A stretch of 34,593 nucleotides of DNA from Paulinella micropora (GCA_009731375.1 BJOX01000044.1:655407-689999), one strand, 5' to 3'. Numbered from the stretch's first letter, positions 1 through 24,251 are shown. The notes: a model not told the origin generated them from the sequence alone. Program-made: numbers and translations.

Positions 1-120
1 GCCTGTATCAGTCCCTTCCGTGCAAACATCACGGCTTAGCTGGGCATCGGGTTAATACTTTACCCACAGACTTCCTGGTTGACGAAATCAGAAGCTCCTT
101 TTTTCTCACATTAGTCGATA

Positions 121-124
121 TCTC

Positions 125-220
<96 letters not shown>

Positions 221-242
221 GTCTGTCTATCTATCTATCTAC
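121..242. repeat. (ATCT)n with (CTGT)n microsatellite
   Basis: Uninterrupted tetranucleotide array with a CTGT variant block, at the start of the window. No gene is seen in 1-463 apart from the palindrome. Confidence 0.95.
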
Positions 243-365
243 ATGCATACATACATGCATGTATGTATCTACGTATCCATGTATGTATATATACATTTGT
301 ATATTTATCGGTCACCCCACAAAATGTGGTCAGGTTACCGATAAAACTACATACGCGACGCGCCG

Positions 366-425
366 AATTTGACGTGTTTTGCGGCAGGCTCGCCGGCCTG
401 GCTCGCCCGCAAAACACGTCAAATT
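366..425. repeat. Near-perfect palindrome, 19-bp arms, 22-nt loop
   Basis: AATTTGACGTGTTTTGCGG (366-384) is the exact reverse complement of 407-425. The loop is GC-rich and contains GCCGGC. A smaller nested hairpin (TTTATCGGT at 304-312 with ACCGATAAA at 337-345, CCACA/TGTGG inside) lies just before it. It may be a small foldback element or a structured intron segment upstream of exon 464. Confidence 0.75.
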
Positions 426-463
426 TGTGGCTAGCCGCATAATATACTTTTGTACTACACTAG

Positions 464-12283
<11,820 letters not shown>

Positions 12284-12415
12284 TTTATTGACAGATATAC
12301 CGTACTCGTCGCTCATTGTTAAAAGTCATTCCATAGAGTCCGAAGTGAGGAAACTTGAAAAGCAGAAATTGATTGAGTCGTTAGTACCGCTAGTATAAAA
12401 CTTGATTTTTTTACG

Positions 12416-13200
12416 TGTGAGTTTGGATACAACCCCAAGGGATAATTACACAACGAACTCTTATTAAAAGTCTCTATGGCTGCGTTAAGTCCTGACTCAT
12501 GAGAGCAGGTGAAATACCAGTAAATAACAGAGCGGTCACTTCGTTTATTTATTAATACGTAGATTTCTACTTGTTTGTAGACTTGGGTTGCAAAGTACGA
12601 ACACGACTTGTGAGTTTGTATACAACTCTTCAAGTAGGCAGATACAACGAACTCTTAATAAGAACACTATGGCTGCATTGAGTCCTGACTCTATGAGAGG
12701 TGAAATACCAGTATAATAATAGTAGAGAGGTTATTTCGTTTATTAGTATTAACGTAATTTCGAATTCTTTACAGGCTTGGATGCAACTTACGATCAAGTG
12801 TATAACGTAGATTGTGACTCCTGGTCTCCAGTTCTCAAACGTATAGTTTCTAGTTAACAGTCGTAAACTGATAGTGTCGGACAGTATATAATGCAAGCTA
12901 ACATGCAAGCTAAGTCTGAAGGTTTTGAAAATTGGTGGAAGTAGGGGAATGAAAGATTTTAACTATTTTAAACAAAAAAAGTTTTAAATTTTTTTTTAAT
13001 TTCTAGCCGTTACAACTGTTTTTCGACCGTTAGCAATATCTTGGCTAGATAGTGGTTTTCAACTGGCTTGCCTGAGCTTGGTGTTGGAACTAATAATTAA
13101 TTAATAGTTATGGACCGGCCGTATCGGAGTAACGGTGTCGTTAGAGCCATTACTTATGATCCTGCCAGTCAAGTTCAAGTACGTGGCGCGTCTGTTGGCG
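12416..13200 (+). repeat. LTR-like repeat region: two tandem copies of block Y, then block X
   Basis: Block Y starts TGTGAGTTTGGATACAACC at 12416 and is repeated, diverged, from about 12609 (TGAGTTTGTATACAACTC). Both copies carry CTATGGCTGC, AGTCCTGACTC and GGTGAAATACCAGTA in the same order. Block X (about 13088-13195) contains CCGGCCGTATCGGAGTA and GAGCCATTACTTATGATCC. Both blocks recur inverted at 28245-28600. With a gag-like ORF starting at 13325, this is most simply the LTR and 5' leader of that element. Exact LTR ends and a primer-binding site could not be fixed. Confidence 0.6.
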
Positions 13201-13324
13201 CCTTTTCTCATTAAAGTTGTTGTAGTATGTTGAGAGTGTAGTTGCTATCACATGATAGATTGCTTTATTAATAACAGTAGTCTAACAGGTTATCGAGCCT
13301 TGATTAGCGAACTCTGCGCAGTTA

Positions 13325-14430
13325 ATGTCTCACACACCAATGTTTAGCGGAAACAAGAAGGATTTGCAGAGTTGCTATTATCAGATAGAGGAGTATGCCT
13401 ATGATATTAGCACAACTCTCGGGGACATGTTCCATGATGCTTTTAAATACCATAAAGCGGCAAAAACGAAATATGGTTTCGATAGAGACAGGATGAGAAA
13501 AGCAGAAGAAAAGGATGAACCGAGAGAACTACACGAGGTGGACACACCAGATGGATCAGACGAAGAAGACGAAACACAACAACCACGATAACAGAGACAG
13601 AGAGATAGCCGAACACCACCAGAACAAAAGTCACCGACAGACAAGCCACCCAACTGGAAAGACATGACGAAGGAAGAGAAGAAAGTATGGGAGGACAGAG
13701 CGATAAGAAAGAAGAAGAGGGCGATAACAAGAACCAACAAAGACGTCTATTTGCTAAGAAAGAAAAAGTACAGAGAAGAACAGCAATATCTGCATCGCTG
13801 CAGAATGTTTCAACTTCTCGTCACAACAGCATTTTCGGAGGCTAAAGTGATACAATTTCTGCGCAGCAAAAAGGTTGATTGCCCGTTCGAAAAAGTCTGC
13901 ATTGTAAAGGAAAAATACGGTAATCTCAGTGGTGCGGCAAGATATATCGAAGAGAAAGCATTTAAAGAGATGAGACCGAGACCGACAGAGGATATGGATG
14001 AGTATCGAACACAACATCTACTGCAGAAGAACTGGCTAGAGGCATTGAGAGGGAAGGCTTTTGAGCCAGAGGAAGCAGTGAATGGGTTGTTAGAGAAGCT
14101 AGCTGAGCATGAGGCCTATGGGCCTACATACCTCAATGATCATTACAGATTAGCAGCAGCAAGCAGGCCATCGCATGATGACATGGTAGAGTCGGCAAGA
14201 GAAATTTACGTGCTGTGGGAAGCTAAGCAGAAGAGGCTTAGAAAAGAACGTAGGAAAGAGAGAGAGAGAAAGGAGAAAGGAGAAAGGAGAAAGGAGAGAA
14301 AGGAGAAAAGAGAGATATCTACATCTATATCTGTATCTGTATCTGTATCTGTATCTATATCTATATCTATATCCTTATCCTTATCCTTATCTATAATCCA
14401 TATCCATATCCATATCCACTACTACTATAT

Positions 14431-14491
<61 letters not shown>

Positions 14492-14563
14492 CACTACCAG
14501 CACTGCACATACAACAATCTAAAAATGTTTCAGGTTCTGTGCGGCCAAGTTTACAATGGATGA
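13325..14563 (+). pseudogene. Gag-like ORF (probably Ty1/copia type) with one in-frame stop and microsatellite invasion
   Basis: The ATG at 13325 (MSHTPMFSGNKKDLQSC) runs to a TAA at 13589-13591. The same frame then continues without a break from 13592 to about 14320, so a single stop splits an ORF of over 320 codons. The second part contains CPFEKVCIVKEKYGN, MDEYRTQHLLQKNWLEALRG and EEAVNGLLEKLAEHEAYGP. The order of a helix, M-x-E-Y, L-x-x-L-x-G and LLxxL is like the UBN2-type gag of Ty1/copia elements; this comparison is from memory. The tail dissolves into basic repeats and then (TATCTG)n, (CCATAT)n and (TAC)n from about 14320 to 14490. No protease, integrase or RT of this element follows. 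LTR-like repeats lie just upstream. Confidence 0.5.
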
Positions 14564-15284
14564 CAATGCACCGAAGGTCTATTCTGACTTTTTCTGTTTT
14601 TACTGTAATACTATGTATAATTACATGTGTCACCCCCCCCCCCCCCCCCCCCCNNNNNNNNNNTATCCATTCAACACAAAGAAGGAAAACCTACAACTTT
14701 TTTTTTTTAGGCGTGCTACAACATCTCGCCCCACGCTGCCTTGAAGGCGTAATTTGGCAAGTTCATCTGGAATCCTGCCTAACCCCAAACGAACAAGTTC
14801 AAAGTCAGCTCACTCTGACTCCTCGCTGAAGTGGAGCAGCCAAGGTTGAGGTTGAGGCGGGCGTGAACCAGTTGGCAAAAGTGGCAGTCGCGGAGGGCGG
14901 CGAGAACATCAGCGTGCATTATATCAGTGCCGTCGATACGGATCCAAATGTAGCGCTCCTTGATGAAGGGGACGAGTGTCGGCGCTTTGGCGTGGTTCTA
15001 CATCAAGTGGGCGTAGTTGATCAGTGGGCGGCGCAGCTCTTCTGGGACGTAGATCTTCAATGTTGACTGTTTGGCGTCAGCGAGGACGGCGAGGCCTTGG
15101 CGAAGAGTCCAACCTGTTCATCCGGCAGAGACGGTAGAGACGTCGCCGGTCCAGAGAGGGGCCGTGAAGGCGTCTTGTCGTTGTGCGTCCATGATCTGCT
15201 GGCGTGTGACGCGAGGGGCGTGCGAAGTAGCGACAAGAGGGTATATGTAGTGTTGTTCCATGCCAAGGCCAAAGACTAGCCACA

Positions 15285-16268
15285 CTAAGTTGTCGTCAAG
15301 GAATAGGATCTTGTGACACGTCTCGACGGCCTCTTGTGGGAGAGTGTGGTCCGGGACGCAGTGGACGAGGTCTTGCGGCATGAGCAGGGCAAATGGCTTG
15401 CGAAGGGCGAACATGTCACGCGCGACAGCCGGAGAGCGTTCAGCAGAAAAGATGACAATAGCCAGGTCCCACGGGGCTTGAATGCTTCGTAGTGTTGGGC
15501 CAGCGCGGATGATGCGGCAGGAGAGAGACTAGAGTTTCGTCTCCAGAGCGGCATGTGTGCGTTCGACGGCGAGTCAGAGGGTAGAGCCCGCTCTGGGCAC
15601 TGGAATAGTTGCGAGGAGCTGTAGGGTAGCTTAGGCTTCGGCGCGATAAGGTCGGGACGCCTGCATGGGCTTATGCAGGGGACACGGGACAGACCATCCG
15701 GGAGGAGGTTTTGCTTACCGGGGAGGTATTCTACCTTGAAACGAATCGTCTGTAGATTTTCCAAGACCCATGCGACGACCATGGGGCTACGAGCGTGCCA
15801 TAACCACAAGAGTGGCCGGTGATCGGTGACGATGGTGAATTCAAAGTCGCTAGCGTCGATGTAGTAGCGGCACTGTTGAACTCCGTAGATGACACCGTGG
15901 GCTTCTCGCACGTAGGTCGCCCAGCGGGTCTGCGTGTCTGTGAACTTGAGAGAGAAGTATTGGATGACCGGGGCGTCGCGGTCAGGGCCAGTATGAACTT
16001 GGGCACCACCGATGCCTATTTCGCTGGCGTCTGTCCGAAGGCAAAGATGGTGAGATGATTCGTACTTGGCGAGGACAGGAAGCGTAGTAAGCACACGGCG
16101 GAGCTTTTTCATACATTTCCGCTCTTCCCGATGAAAGTAGGGTTGACCTGCCGGTCGGGCGTGAGTGGACTTAAGCAAGTTCGTAAGAGGGAATACAAGG
16201 CGAGAGTAGTCGGGAATATGAGCCTGTATGAAGTTGGTCATACCCAGAACGGATCGAACTTCAGACAC
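15285..16268 (-). pseudogene. Ty3/gypsy RT C-terminal end and RNase H frame
   Basis: This is the longest intact coding frame of the gypsy element, about 327 codons. It starts in the connection region of reverse transcriptase (SVLGMTNFIQAHIPDYSRLV, the usual LGxxNYYRxFIPxFS region). It then carries a full RNase H domain with TDAS, the REAHGVIYG glutamate helix, TDHRPLLWLW and the PGKQNLLPDGLSR end motif. After about residue 200 the frame drifts into sequence without a recognisable domain, while the downstream integrase part is found in the neighbouring frame, so a frameshift is likely around 15450-15600. The plus-strand frame over the same span is only its antisense shadow. Confidence 0.85.
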
Positions 16269-17449
16269 ATTGGAGCTTCGCTGTGTCAGCGGCGATACCT
16301 TTCTTGCTACATTTCTTGCCGAGTATGGTTAGTTCATGGTATCCCAGGCGGAGTTTGCGCGCCGATCCATGAAGACCGGAAGCGTCCATGCTTGAGAATA
16401 TACCACGAACTTGGTTCAGGTGCGTTTGAAAATCGTTCGCACCGGCGGTAACGTCGTCGAGATAGGCGCCTGCAGTAAAAATAGCTGGGGGGCGGCTTGT
16501 TCCAAAAGGGGAGAGGTTAGAATGACTTCTCGATCGCGCGTTGGAAATCGCCTGGAGTGCGAGACGGGCGCGCCGAAGGGTCAGGCGGCCTCAGTTGTTT
16601 AGAGTCTGGAGAGTGCTCAGATTTGATTGTCAGGCCTGGTTTGCGTATTGCTCAGTCTCTGAGTTAAGCCAGTGCCAGGCCGAGCGAGTGTATTGAACTG
16701 GCGACGACGTTGGGGGACGACCGATGAGCGAGCCGGGCACGCGGCGTAATGACGGCCTCCGGGGGCGTCCGACCATGGGGCTGGACGTGCGGGAGGATGC
16801 CGAGGCTGGGCGTTTTGGTTGCGGCCCTTACGCCTGTGGCGTCGTCGATGTCGTAAGCTTTGCCTTGGCTGAGGTTCGGGAGCCGTAATAGCTACAGGCT
16901 GAGGTTCGGGAGCCGTAGTAGCTACAGGGGCAGGCCTGGAGCCAAACACCTGTCTAGGGCGACCGGGATGTTTATGGTCGAGAAGTCGTCGCCTTGGAGA
17001 TGCAGCTCGATGACTGGGAGAGGCAGAGTGGCTGGGTGACGGGGGAGCCAAGCCACGTGTCGGGCATTCGGCTGGGCCTCCACATCGGCACCATTCAGGA
17101 TGGGGGCCCTTACATTGGTGAACAGAGTAGGCAAAGATGCCTGTTGGGAGATCGTAAAGAAGCTCCTGATTACCAAGGTGGGGCATGGATGCTATTGAGC
17201 AATATGCAAAGCTCATACTATCACGTCCCAGGGGCGCCAGGAGGTCAGCGAAGGTCTGCCATACGCGTCGTTTCTCCTTCAGGGGGAGAACTCCGTTGAT
17301 GGCAGCAGAACTGTTATACTTGGCGGCGTCCGTAGAGAAAGGGATGATCATATCACAGTTGGCGAAGACTTAGTAGTTGAGTTCTCGACGATCGCCTGGC
17401 GTAGACGATTGCCAATTTCGGGATTGATCGCTGACACACTAAACGCACG

Positions 17450-18469
17450 CTAGGGTGTTGGTGGTGACAGTGTGCGGTTGTTGGAACCGCATGTTGGGCC
17501 TTTGCATTCGCACCAGCGAGCATGTTGTCCATGGCGGGTCGCTGCTTGGAAAGCGAAGACACCGTCTGGAAAATCATGTTCGCGGGCGCCGTTTTCGAAG
17601 TTAGGTTGAGGTTGCGGGATCGCATTACCTGTTCGTTGGCCTTCGTTGACTAAGAAACTCACCTTCTTCCAAATTCCGGTTTTCGCTCGAGGGAATGTGT
17701 TGCCGTGGATCGTTGCAGTGGCTGCATTGCTGTTACCATGAGCATACGAGTTGATGTAACCTTGATGATACCACACGTTGACCCTCTTGAGGAGTTCGAA
17801 GCGGATTTCTGTGCGAAGGTGTGGGTTAATGTCACGAAGGCGAAAAATGCAGGGAAAGATTGAAAAAGGACCGTATCGGATCCCATGAGGTTCGATTTCA
17901 TCATCCTTGTTCGGAGGATGTTGTGATCGTCGTGTCATTGAATGAGGAGGAGAAGTCGCAGCTGTTCGGGCTGTCGTCTGCATCGATGACAAACTGCCAG
18001 ACAATGAACTGCTTTTTACATGCTTGACGATGACGAAGAGGGGCATGTCCACCGCCTTTCGAGTCGTCGTCGTCGTTGTGCTTCTTATTCTCACTTTGCT
18101 TACAGCCAGAAGAGGATTGTGGTTGGACAGGGTGAGCACGAGTTGCCTGTGGCAACGGTGCGGCCGGTGAGTCGGAACCAGTGGCCGCCGCGTGCTGGAT
18201 GAGCCGGGGCCGGTGGTGGCTAAGCTAAGGCCGGTGGCTGAATTGGGGCCAAGGGTGGCTGAGCTGGGACCGGTGGTGGCGAAGCTGGGGCAGATGGAGG
18301 CGGAGCTGGGGCCGGTGGAGGCTGAGTTGAAATCGGAATCATAAGTTGGGAAAAAGTATATCTTGAGCAAGGTATACTTTGGTGAATCATCTGGTGACGT
18401 CGGTGAATCGGGGGCATGTCGGTCAATCACATGATTCACCGATCTAAGCCCAGTTTGTTGTGAGATCAA
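17450..18469 (-). pseudogene. Gag-like N-terminal frame of the gypsy element with Ser/Thr-Gly-Pro repeats
   Basis: The frame has a low-complexity start with repeats of the kind TGPSSAT, encoded by a degenerate minisatellite at about 18205-18335. A globular part follows with FPCIFRLRDINPHLRTEI, NSNAATATIHGNTFPRAK, FPDGVFAF and WCECKGPTC. The same pattern recurs in the next frame (17351-16617: SSAAINGVLPLKEKRRVW, LPTGIFAY, WCRCGGPAEC). The domain is therefore present twice in tandem. Its place upstream of RT suggests a gag-like or accessory role. I do not recognise the fold, and the Cys pattern is not a CCHC knuckle. Confidence 0.55.
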
Positions 18470-19063
18470 ATAGAAATACGATGATTCTTTCTCATTAAAT
18501 TATATATTATATACTACGTGACTTATCATAAATTAGATTTCTTCTAAGTTTTTTGTGAAAGCTTCATGAAATCTAACTTCAATTTCGACTTGAATTTTTT
18601 TATGAAATCAAAAATTCAGAAGTCAGCTACTTATATCAAGACAAAGCCGGAAGAAATTAGACACAGAACGACTTTCATATTCATGTTTATTGCACAAAAA
18701 TATTACTACTTTCTCAAGGATTTGTAAAAGGAACTTTCAAATGCTAGTACTTCAACAGTACTTTGTGAAAAGAAACTGTTTTGCGACTTCGAAGTTGCGA
18801 ATCGCGGCGCGAAGTTGTAACAATCGACAAGAAACAAACTTGACGATACTCAAGAAACAAGAGTATAGGACAACAAAACAAAACGAATAGCAATCACAGA
18901 AAGCAATAAACAACTAGCAGGCGCAAAACAGTCAAACATACATTAACAAGCGCAAAACTGACAAGCAACAAGCAAAAGCGAAGCAATAAGCGACAAGCAC
19001 TAACCAACAGAAGGCTCCTGGAAAGAATAAACAGGACGAGGCAAGAGGAGAAAGAGAAAAGAG

Positions 19064-19094
<31 letters not shown>

Positions 19095-19195
19095 AAAAAG
19101 AAAGAAAGAGACAAGGAGGACAACAAGAAAGAACGAAGAAAAAAACAAACAGATCGAAAGATGCAAATTTTGTGTAAGTGCGTGTGTGCGTTTTC

Positions 19196-19233
<38 letters not shown>

Positions 19234-19957
19234 GTGTGCGCGTGTCGTACGCAGGATGAACGCCTACAGGAGCACATGTACACAAATAGACACACATGCA
19301 GTGTAATATGTATGCGTATGTATGTATGTGTGTATGTAAGTAAGTATGTAAGTAAGTATGTAAGTAAGTAAGTAAGTAAGTAAGCCTGCATGCACGTAGG
19401 TATGTAATGTAATGTAATGTAATGTAATGTATTGTAATGGATGGATGGATGGATGGATGCAGGATTGAATGGATGGATATACATGCATGGAAAATTTTTC
19501 AAGTAAAAAAAAAAATGTTAATTATGTCTGACCTCTGCATTTTGCTCTTGCCTTATAGTATCGTATCGTCTCCCTTGTCCTTGTCTTGCCTTGTGTTTGT
19601 TTGTTTGTGTTTGCCTCTTTGTGTTTGTTGTTGTGTCTGTTGTTGTCTCTTGTCTTGTCTGTGTGTCTTTTGTTTTTGTTTGTTTCTTTTTGTTTTGTTT
19701 TTTTGTTTTTTTGTTTTTTGTTTCTGCTTTTTTACTTGTTTTATTTTTTCGACTATGTATGGATGTACGTATTTATGTAATACGTATGTATGTATGTATG
19801 TATGTATGTATATATGTATGTATGTATGTATTTATGGAATACTATGTATGTATGTATGTATGTATGTACATGTATGTACATGTATGTATATATGTATGTA
19901 TGTATGTATGTATTCTGTAGTATGTATGTTGTATGTATGTATGTATGTATTTTGTAG
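18470..19957. other. Region between the gypsy element and the second gene
   Basis: AT-rich unique sequence to about 19040, then (GAAA)n, (TATGTG)n, (GTAA)n, (TAATG)n, (GGAT)n, TG-rich and (ATGT)n repeats. A weak first exon for the downstream gene is possible at 19473-19502. AG/GATGAACGCCTACAGG at 19255 looks exon-like, but its phase does not join 19958. No LTR of the gypsy element was recognised. Confidence 0.5.
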
Positions 19958-20912
19958 TCGTTCGTTCTGCATAAGGCCCCAACTACTGACTGTGCTTTCG
20001 AAGCTAGTCCCTTTGGTATGTATGTATGTATGTATGTATGTATGTATGTATGTATATGTATGTATACTGTATGCATGTATGTATGTATGTATGCATGTAT
20101 GTATGTATGTATGTATGTATGTATGTATGTCGGTGTGTGTGTGTGTGTGTGTGTGTGTGTAGGTAACATGTGCAAGCGCTGTCAGAAGCACCGCAACCGA
20201 CACGTCAACTCCGGTATGCATGCATGTATGTATGTATGTATGTATCTATGTATGTGTTTCTTTTGTTTCTTTGTTTCTTTGTTTTTTTTTTTTTGTTTCT
20301 TTGTTTCTTTGTTTGTATGTAGGGTCCTCTGCTTCCGATCTGCGTGCGTCGGACTTCGCCAACAAGGCGGAAAGCGCCGAGGCGGTAATACTATGCATGT
20401 AATTTGAACTGTCTGGTCAACAAGAGCAAGAGTGCCGCCACTCTCCAGACACCTAATGTCGATTTTCCTCGACGCAAATCACGGCGGGGCATGACCACAT
20501 GATGTGGAAAAGAATGCTTATCCATCTCATGCATGTCATGTATACGTATGCATGCTTTGTATCAGTATATATACTATGTATGCTGGATACGTTATTGCAT
20601 GTCATGCAGTATGCACATGTACTTATGTTGTGTGTTATGCATGTTAATGATGTACGATAAGTATGATATGTATGTCATGTGTGTCATGTATGTCATGTTT
20701 GCTATGCATGCTATGCATGCTATGTACGGTACGTGTAGAAGTCTATGCATGTTTGCACGCATGCATGCATGTATTATGCGTGTGTATGTATGTATGTATG
20801 TATGTATGTACGTATGTATGTATGTATGTAGACATATATATACGCACTTACGAATATGTGTGTATGTATGTATGTATGTTTGTATGTTTGTATGCATGCA
20901 AGTATCCAGCTT

Positions 20913-20993
<81 letters not shown>

Positions 20994-21603
20994 GCAGGGT
21001 GGTCTGAAGGCGGCGACATCGTCCCCGGTCAACTGCTCCAAGAGTACGAAGCGTACAAAGATGAAACACACAGGTTATTGTTGTCCTTGTCCTTGTTGCT
21101 TTTGCCATTTTGTTGTTAATGTTTTGTTTCCGCCCCTGGTGATTTTCTTGTTGTTGCTGGTGGTGATGATGTTGCTGGTTTTGTCATCGCTCTTGTCGTC
21201 ATTATCGTCGTCGTCGTCGTCGTCGTTGTTGCTGTTGAAGTTGTTGTTGTTGTTGTTGTTGTTGCCTTTGCTGCTGCCGCTGTTGTCATATTGACGTTGT
21301 TGCTGTTGAAGTTGTTGCTGTTGCTGTTATTTTTATTGCTGATGATTGTTGGTAGAAAAGATTAAGGCAGAGGACCTTCAGAAAATCACAGATGCTCTTC
21401 GAAAAGGCACAGATGCTCTTCAAAAAAGTACAGATGCTCTTCAAAAAAGCACAGATGCCGATCGAACAAGCAAACCTAAGAGAATGTACGCTGCCCGGCA
21501 TGCACCGATAATTCTGTCATTGTGTGTTCCTATAATTAAGATGCAAATTTAGTACCGTCATTCAAATCAAGGATTCGTTGGATGATTTGAAAATTTGCTC
21601 CAT

Positions 21604-21681
<78 letters not shown>

Positions 21682-23346
21682 TTGTGTGCGTTTGCGTGCG
21701 TTTGCATGCGTTTGCGTGATTTCTGTTTATGATGATGCAGTAGGATTGAATACTTTAAGTTACACAATGTTGCTACCTGCTATTCTGAGTTAGAGAAATT
21801 AAAATGCAAATGCAGCATCAGCAGGCATGAACTAACAACAAGCTTGTTGTTGCTGCGTTGATTATTTGTAGTTTATGAGAACCTATTTTAAATGTTTTTG
21901 TTGTTGTTGGCTTTCTGCTTGCAAAGGCTGCTTAAAAAATGGAACGTTCTGTATTTGTGCGGGATTTGCTTTTGTAACAGTTACCACTTTATTGATATGT
22001 TTTTAGTATAATAAATGTCGTTACTTCAGTTTGTTATTGCGGTTGTATTTATAGATGCACGCTGCTATCTTTTCTTCTTCTTTCTTTATTCAATACACGT
22101 ATTGTTGCCAATATGTTGACATTTGTGTGCCTCTCTATGTGCTAAGTGTTTTTTGTTTGATGTATTTCCAACTAAGTATGAACGGATGCATGCATGAATA
22201 TGTCTATGCTGTTTTTGCTTAGTATAGCCATGTCTTCCAAGGTGTAGAGTATGTAGATATCTGTGGGGTAGTGTGACGTATCTCTTATCAGTCTGCTTTT
22301 GGTTCGTGTGTCCAGCCACATTCAAAGCAGACGCCCTTGTCAACCTTTCTGTTTTTCTCAAGCTCCAAAAATTTGTTTTCTTGCCTCCCCTTCCCCCCTC
22401 CCTCCCCCCACCCCCAAAAGTTTAATATATTAAAATTAAAAAAAAAAATAAAAAATGTCTTCTTGCGTCATGTCTTAGAACCGACTTGAAGCCTACCAGG
22501 TGTCCGAAGTTTTCCCAAGACACCGTCGAAAAGCCCTGGTGGGGAGATCTGGAGCCAGGCTGCTCCTTGAGACTCATATGCTCCAACACCAATTGCAGAG
22601 CCGTCATCGAATCGGGAACGTCAGAAGCTTACGTGCTATTAAGCAAAGGGAACGAATTCACCCTATCACTCCCGGGTCCTTCGTGCAGAGAAGCGCCTCT
22701 TCCTAACTTTCTCTGTATGATGTGCGACCAGCCTCTTTCGTTCAAAAATGCTCGGATGTACATCTACAAGTGTCGCATCACGTTCGGCTTGAAGTTCGAG
22801 GGCGATGATGTCGAGCACTGTTTTCTTTGTATACCGGATGAATCCTTCGACTACTGGATGCTACCGCTGGATGATGGCGCCTGTGACTTCATCTTCAAAA
22901 TTGAGCCTTATCTAGACAGCGACAACAAAAGCACAGAACAGAAAGAAAGGGAGATCGAGTTGGAGATCGAGTTGGAGATGAAGAGGATAGAACAGGAAAA
23001 CGCTGAGCTCAAGAAAGAGACCAGCGCTCTGGTTGCGGAGCAAGACGCAGGTGAAGCAAGTCCAGGAAACCAAGCAAGATGCCGAGGTCTTCTGCTATGA
23101 ATCATGTCATATCAGATTAATATCTACTTTTCCACAATGTTTTGCGTTGTACATGTTGAAAATGGGTTCCGCAGTCCTGATTTCCCCCGATTTCACTGTC
23201 CCGTTACACATGGGTCTTGTACCACGTTTCCTGTGATTGTAATATTCGATGCTCGTGGCGTGTCTTCTTTGTATGCTTGCCAACTTGACTTCTAGTTGTG
23301 TCGTTGTTTGATGAGATCGTCACCGTTACTGACCACTGCAGCAGTG

Positions 23347-23382
<36 letters not shown>

Positions 23383-24176
23383 TATATATATTTTTATATA
23401 TATGTGTGTGTGTGTATGTATGTATATGTGTATATGTATGTATGTATAAAATTACCATAATAATTTGATTTCCACGGGTTTCGATCTCTGTCCACTATTG
23501 CATCTAGTGTTCCAGGGCTGAGCAATTTCTTATCAAAGATATTGTTAAAAGAGCTTTCCAGTGAGGCAGGCATTACCTATTGAAGCAATGAACCCCAGAT
23601 AGACTTACAAAAAAGCCGTGAAATAGAAGAAAAGTCACCGTTTGTTTAGCATCTGCGACACTCTCATGTTCATGTCGACAAACTCGCTGGAACTTTGATT
23701 AGGCAGTGCTGCAGAGCGCGAAGTCCACGACCAGCGAAGTCAAGAGCTTGGCTGTGAGCTGGACTGAGAAGCTCGATCAGTTCTCTGACGAGAAGCTGGA
23801 GGCTATTAATCTGCAGGAGCTGCAGCAAGCGGAGAGGCAAGTCCAAGAAGACAAGCAGAAGCTGCAGCGGGAGGTAGAGGAGATGGAGCGCAAGGCCAAG
23901 CAAATCAAGGAGCGTCAAATCGAGGCGGAAGCTAAAGTGGAGCAAGCGAAGACACTCGTATGCAAGACAAGCGGGACCGAGCCAGGCTTGCTGCAAAAAG
24001 TGAAAAGCCGCGTGTATGCTTTGAAGGCGAAGCTTCCGAAATGGGAGAAAATATTATTGAAAAAAATGGAGAAGAACAACAACCTTGCCACAATCAAGGA
24101 AGCGCTTCAAAAGAATGTTGAAAAGTCTGCGATCGACCCCAAGCTCCGCGCAAGGTCGTCATTTTCATTCGTTTAT

Positions 24177-24251
<75 letters not shown>

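Larger units (their letters stand above)
14740..18469 (-). pseudogene. Degenerate Ty3/gypsy LTR retrotransposon (gag-like, RT, RNase H, integrase zinc domain)
   Basis: Read on the minus strand. Gag-like frames lie at 18469-17450 and 17351-16617. Reverse transcriptase follows, with SPFGTSRPPAIF and then AYLDDVTAGANDFQTHL (the YLDD codons are 16464-16453) and ELTILGKKCSKKGI. After an in-frame TGA (16263-16261) the next frame (from 16268) carries EVRSVLGMTNFIQAHIPDYS and RNase H: LRTDASEIGIGGAQV, YVREAHGVIYG, IVTDHRPLLWLW and YLPGKQNLLPDGLSR. Beyond a stop at 15118 there is VPEELRRPLINYAH, a TAG at 15000-14998, then NHAKAPTLVPFIKERYIW and CHFC (14886-14875), the integrase H2C2 zinc-binding domain. 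No integrase DDE core or protease is found. About 30 residues normally lying between the PFG motif and YLDD are missing. The element is dead, is GC-richer than its surroundings, and sits antisense between two host genes. No matching LTR pair was found. Confidence 0.9.

Noticed and set aside
235-417. Minus-strand frame at the window start
   Set aside because: It covers the palindrome and a microsatellite and has no conserved motif.
15819-16058. Plus-strand open frame over the RNase H region
   Set aside because: It is the antisense of a clear RNase H domain.
19255-19301. Possible exon AG/GATGAACGCCTACAGG...
   Set aside because: It looks exon-like, but neither donor choice gives a phase that joins exon 19958, and the peptide shows no motif.
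20163-20213. CKRC as the last ligand pair of the RING finger
   Set aside because: The RING gene already ends in phase with CSEC and a stop at 12283, with normal spacing.
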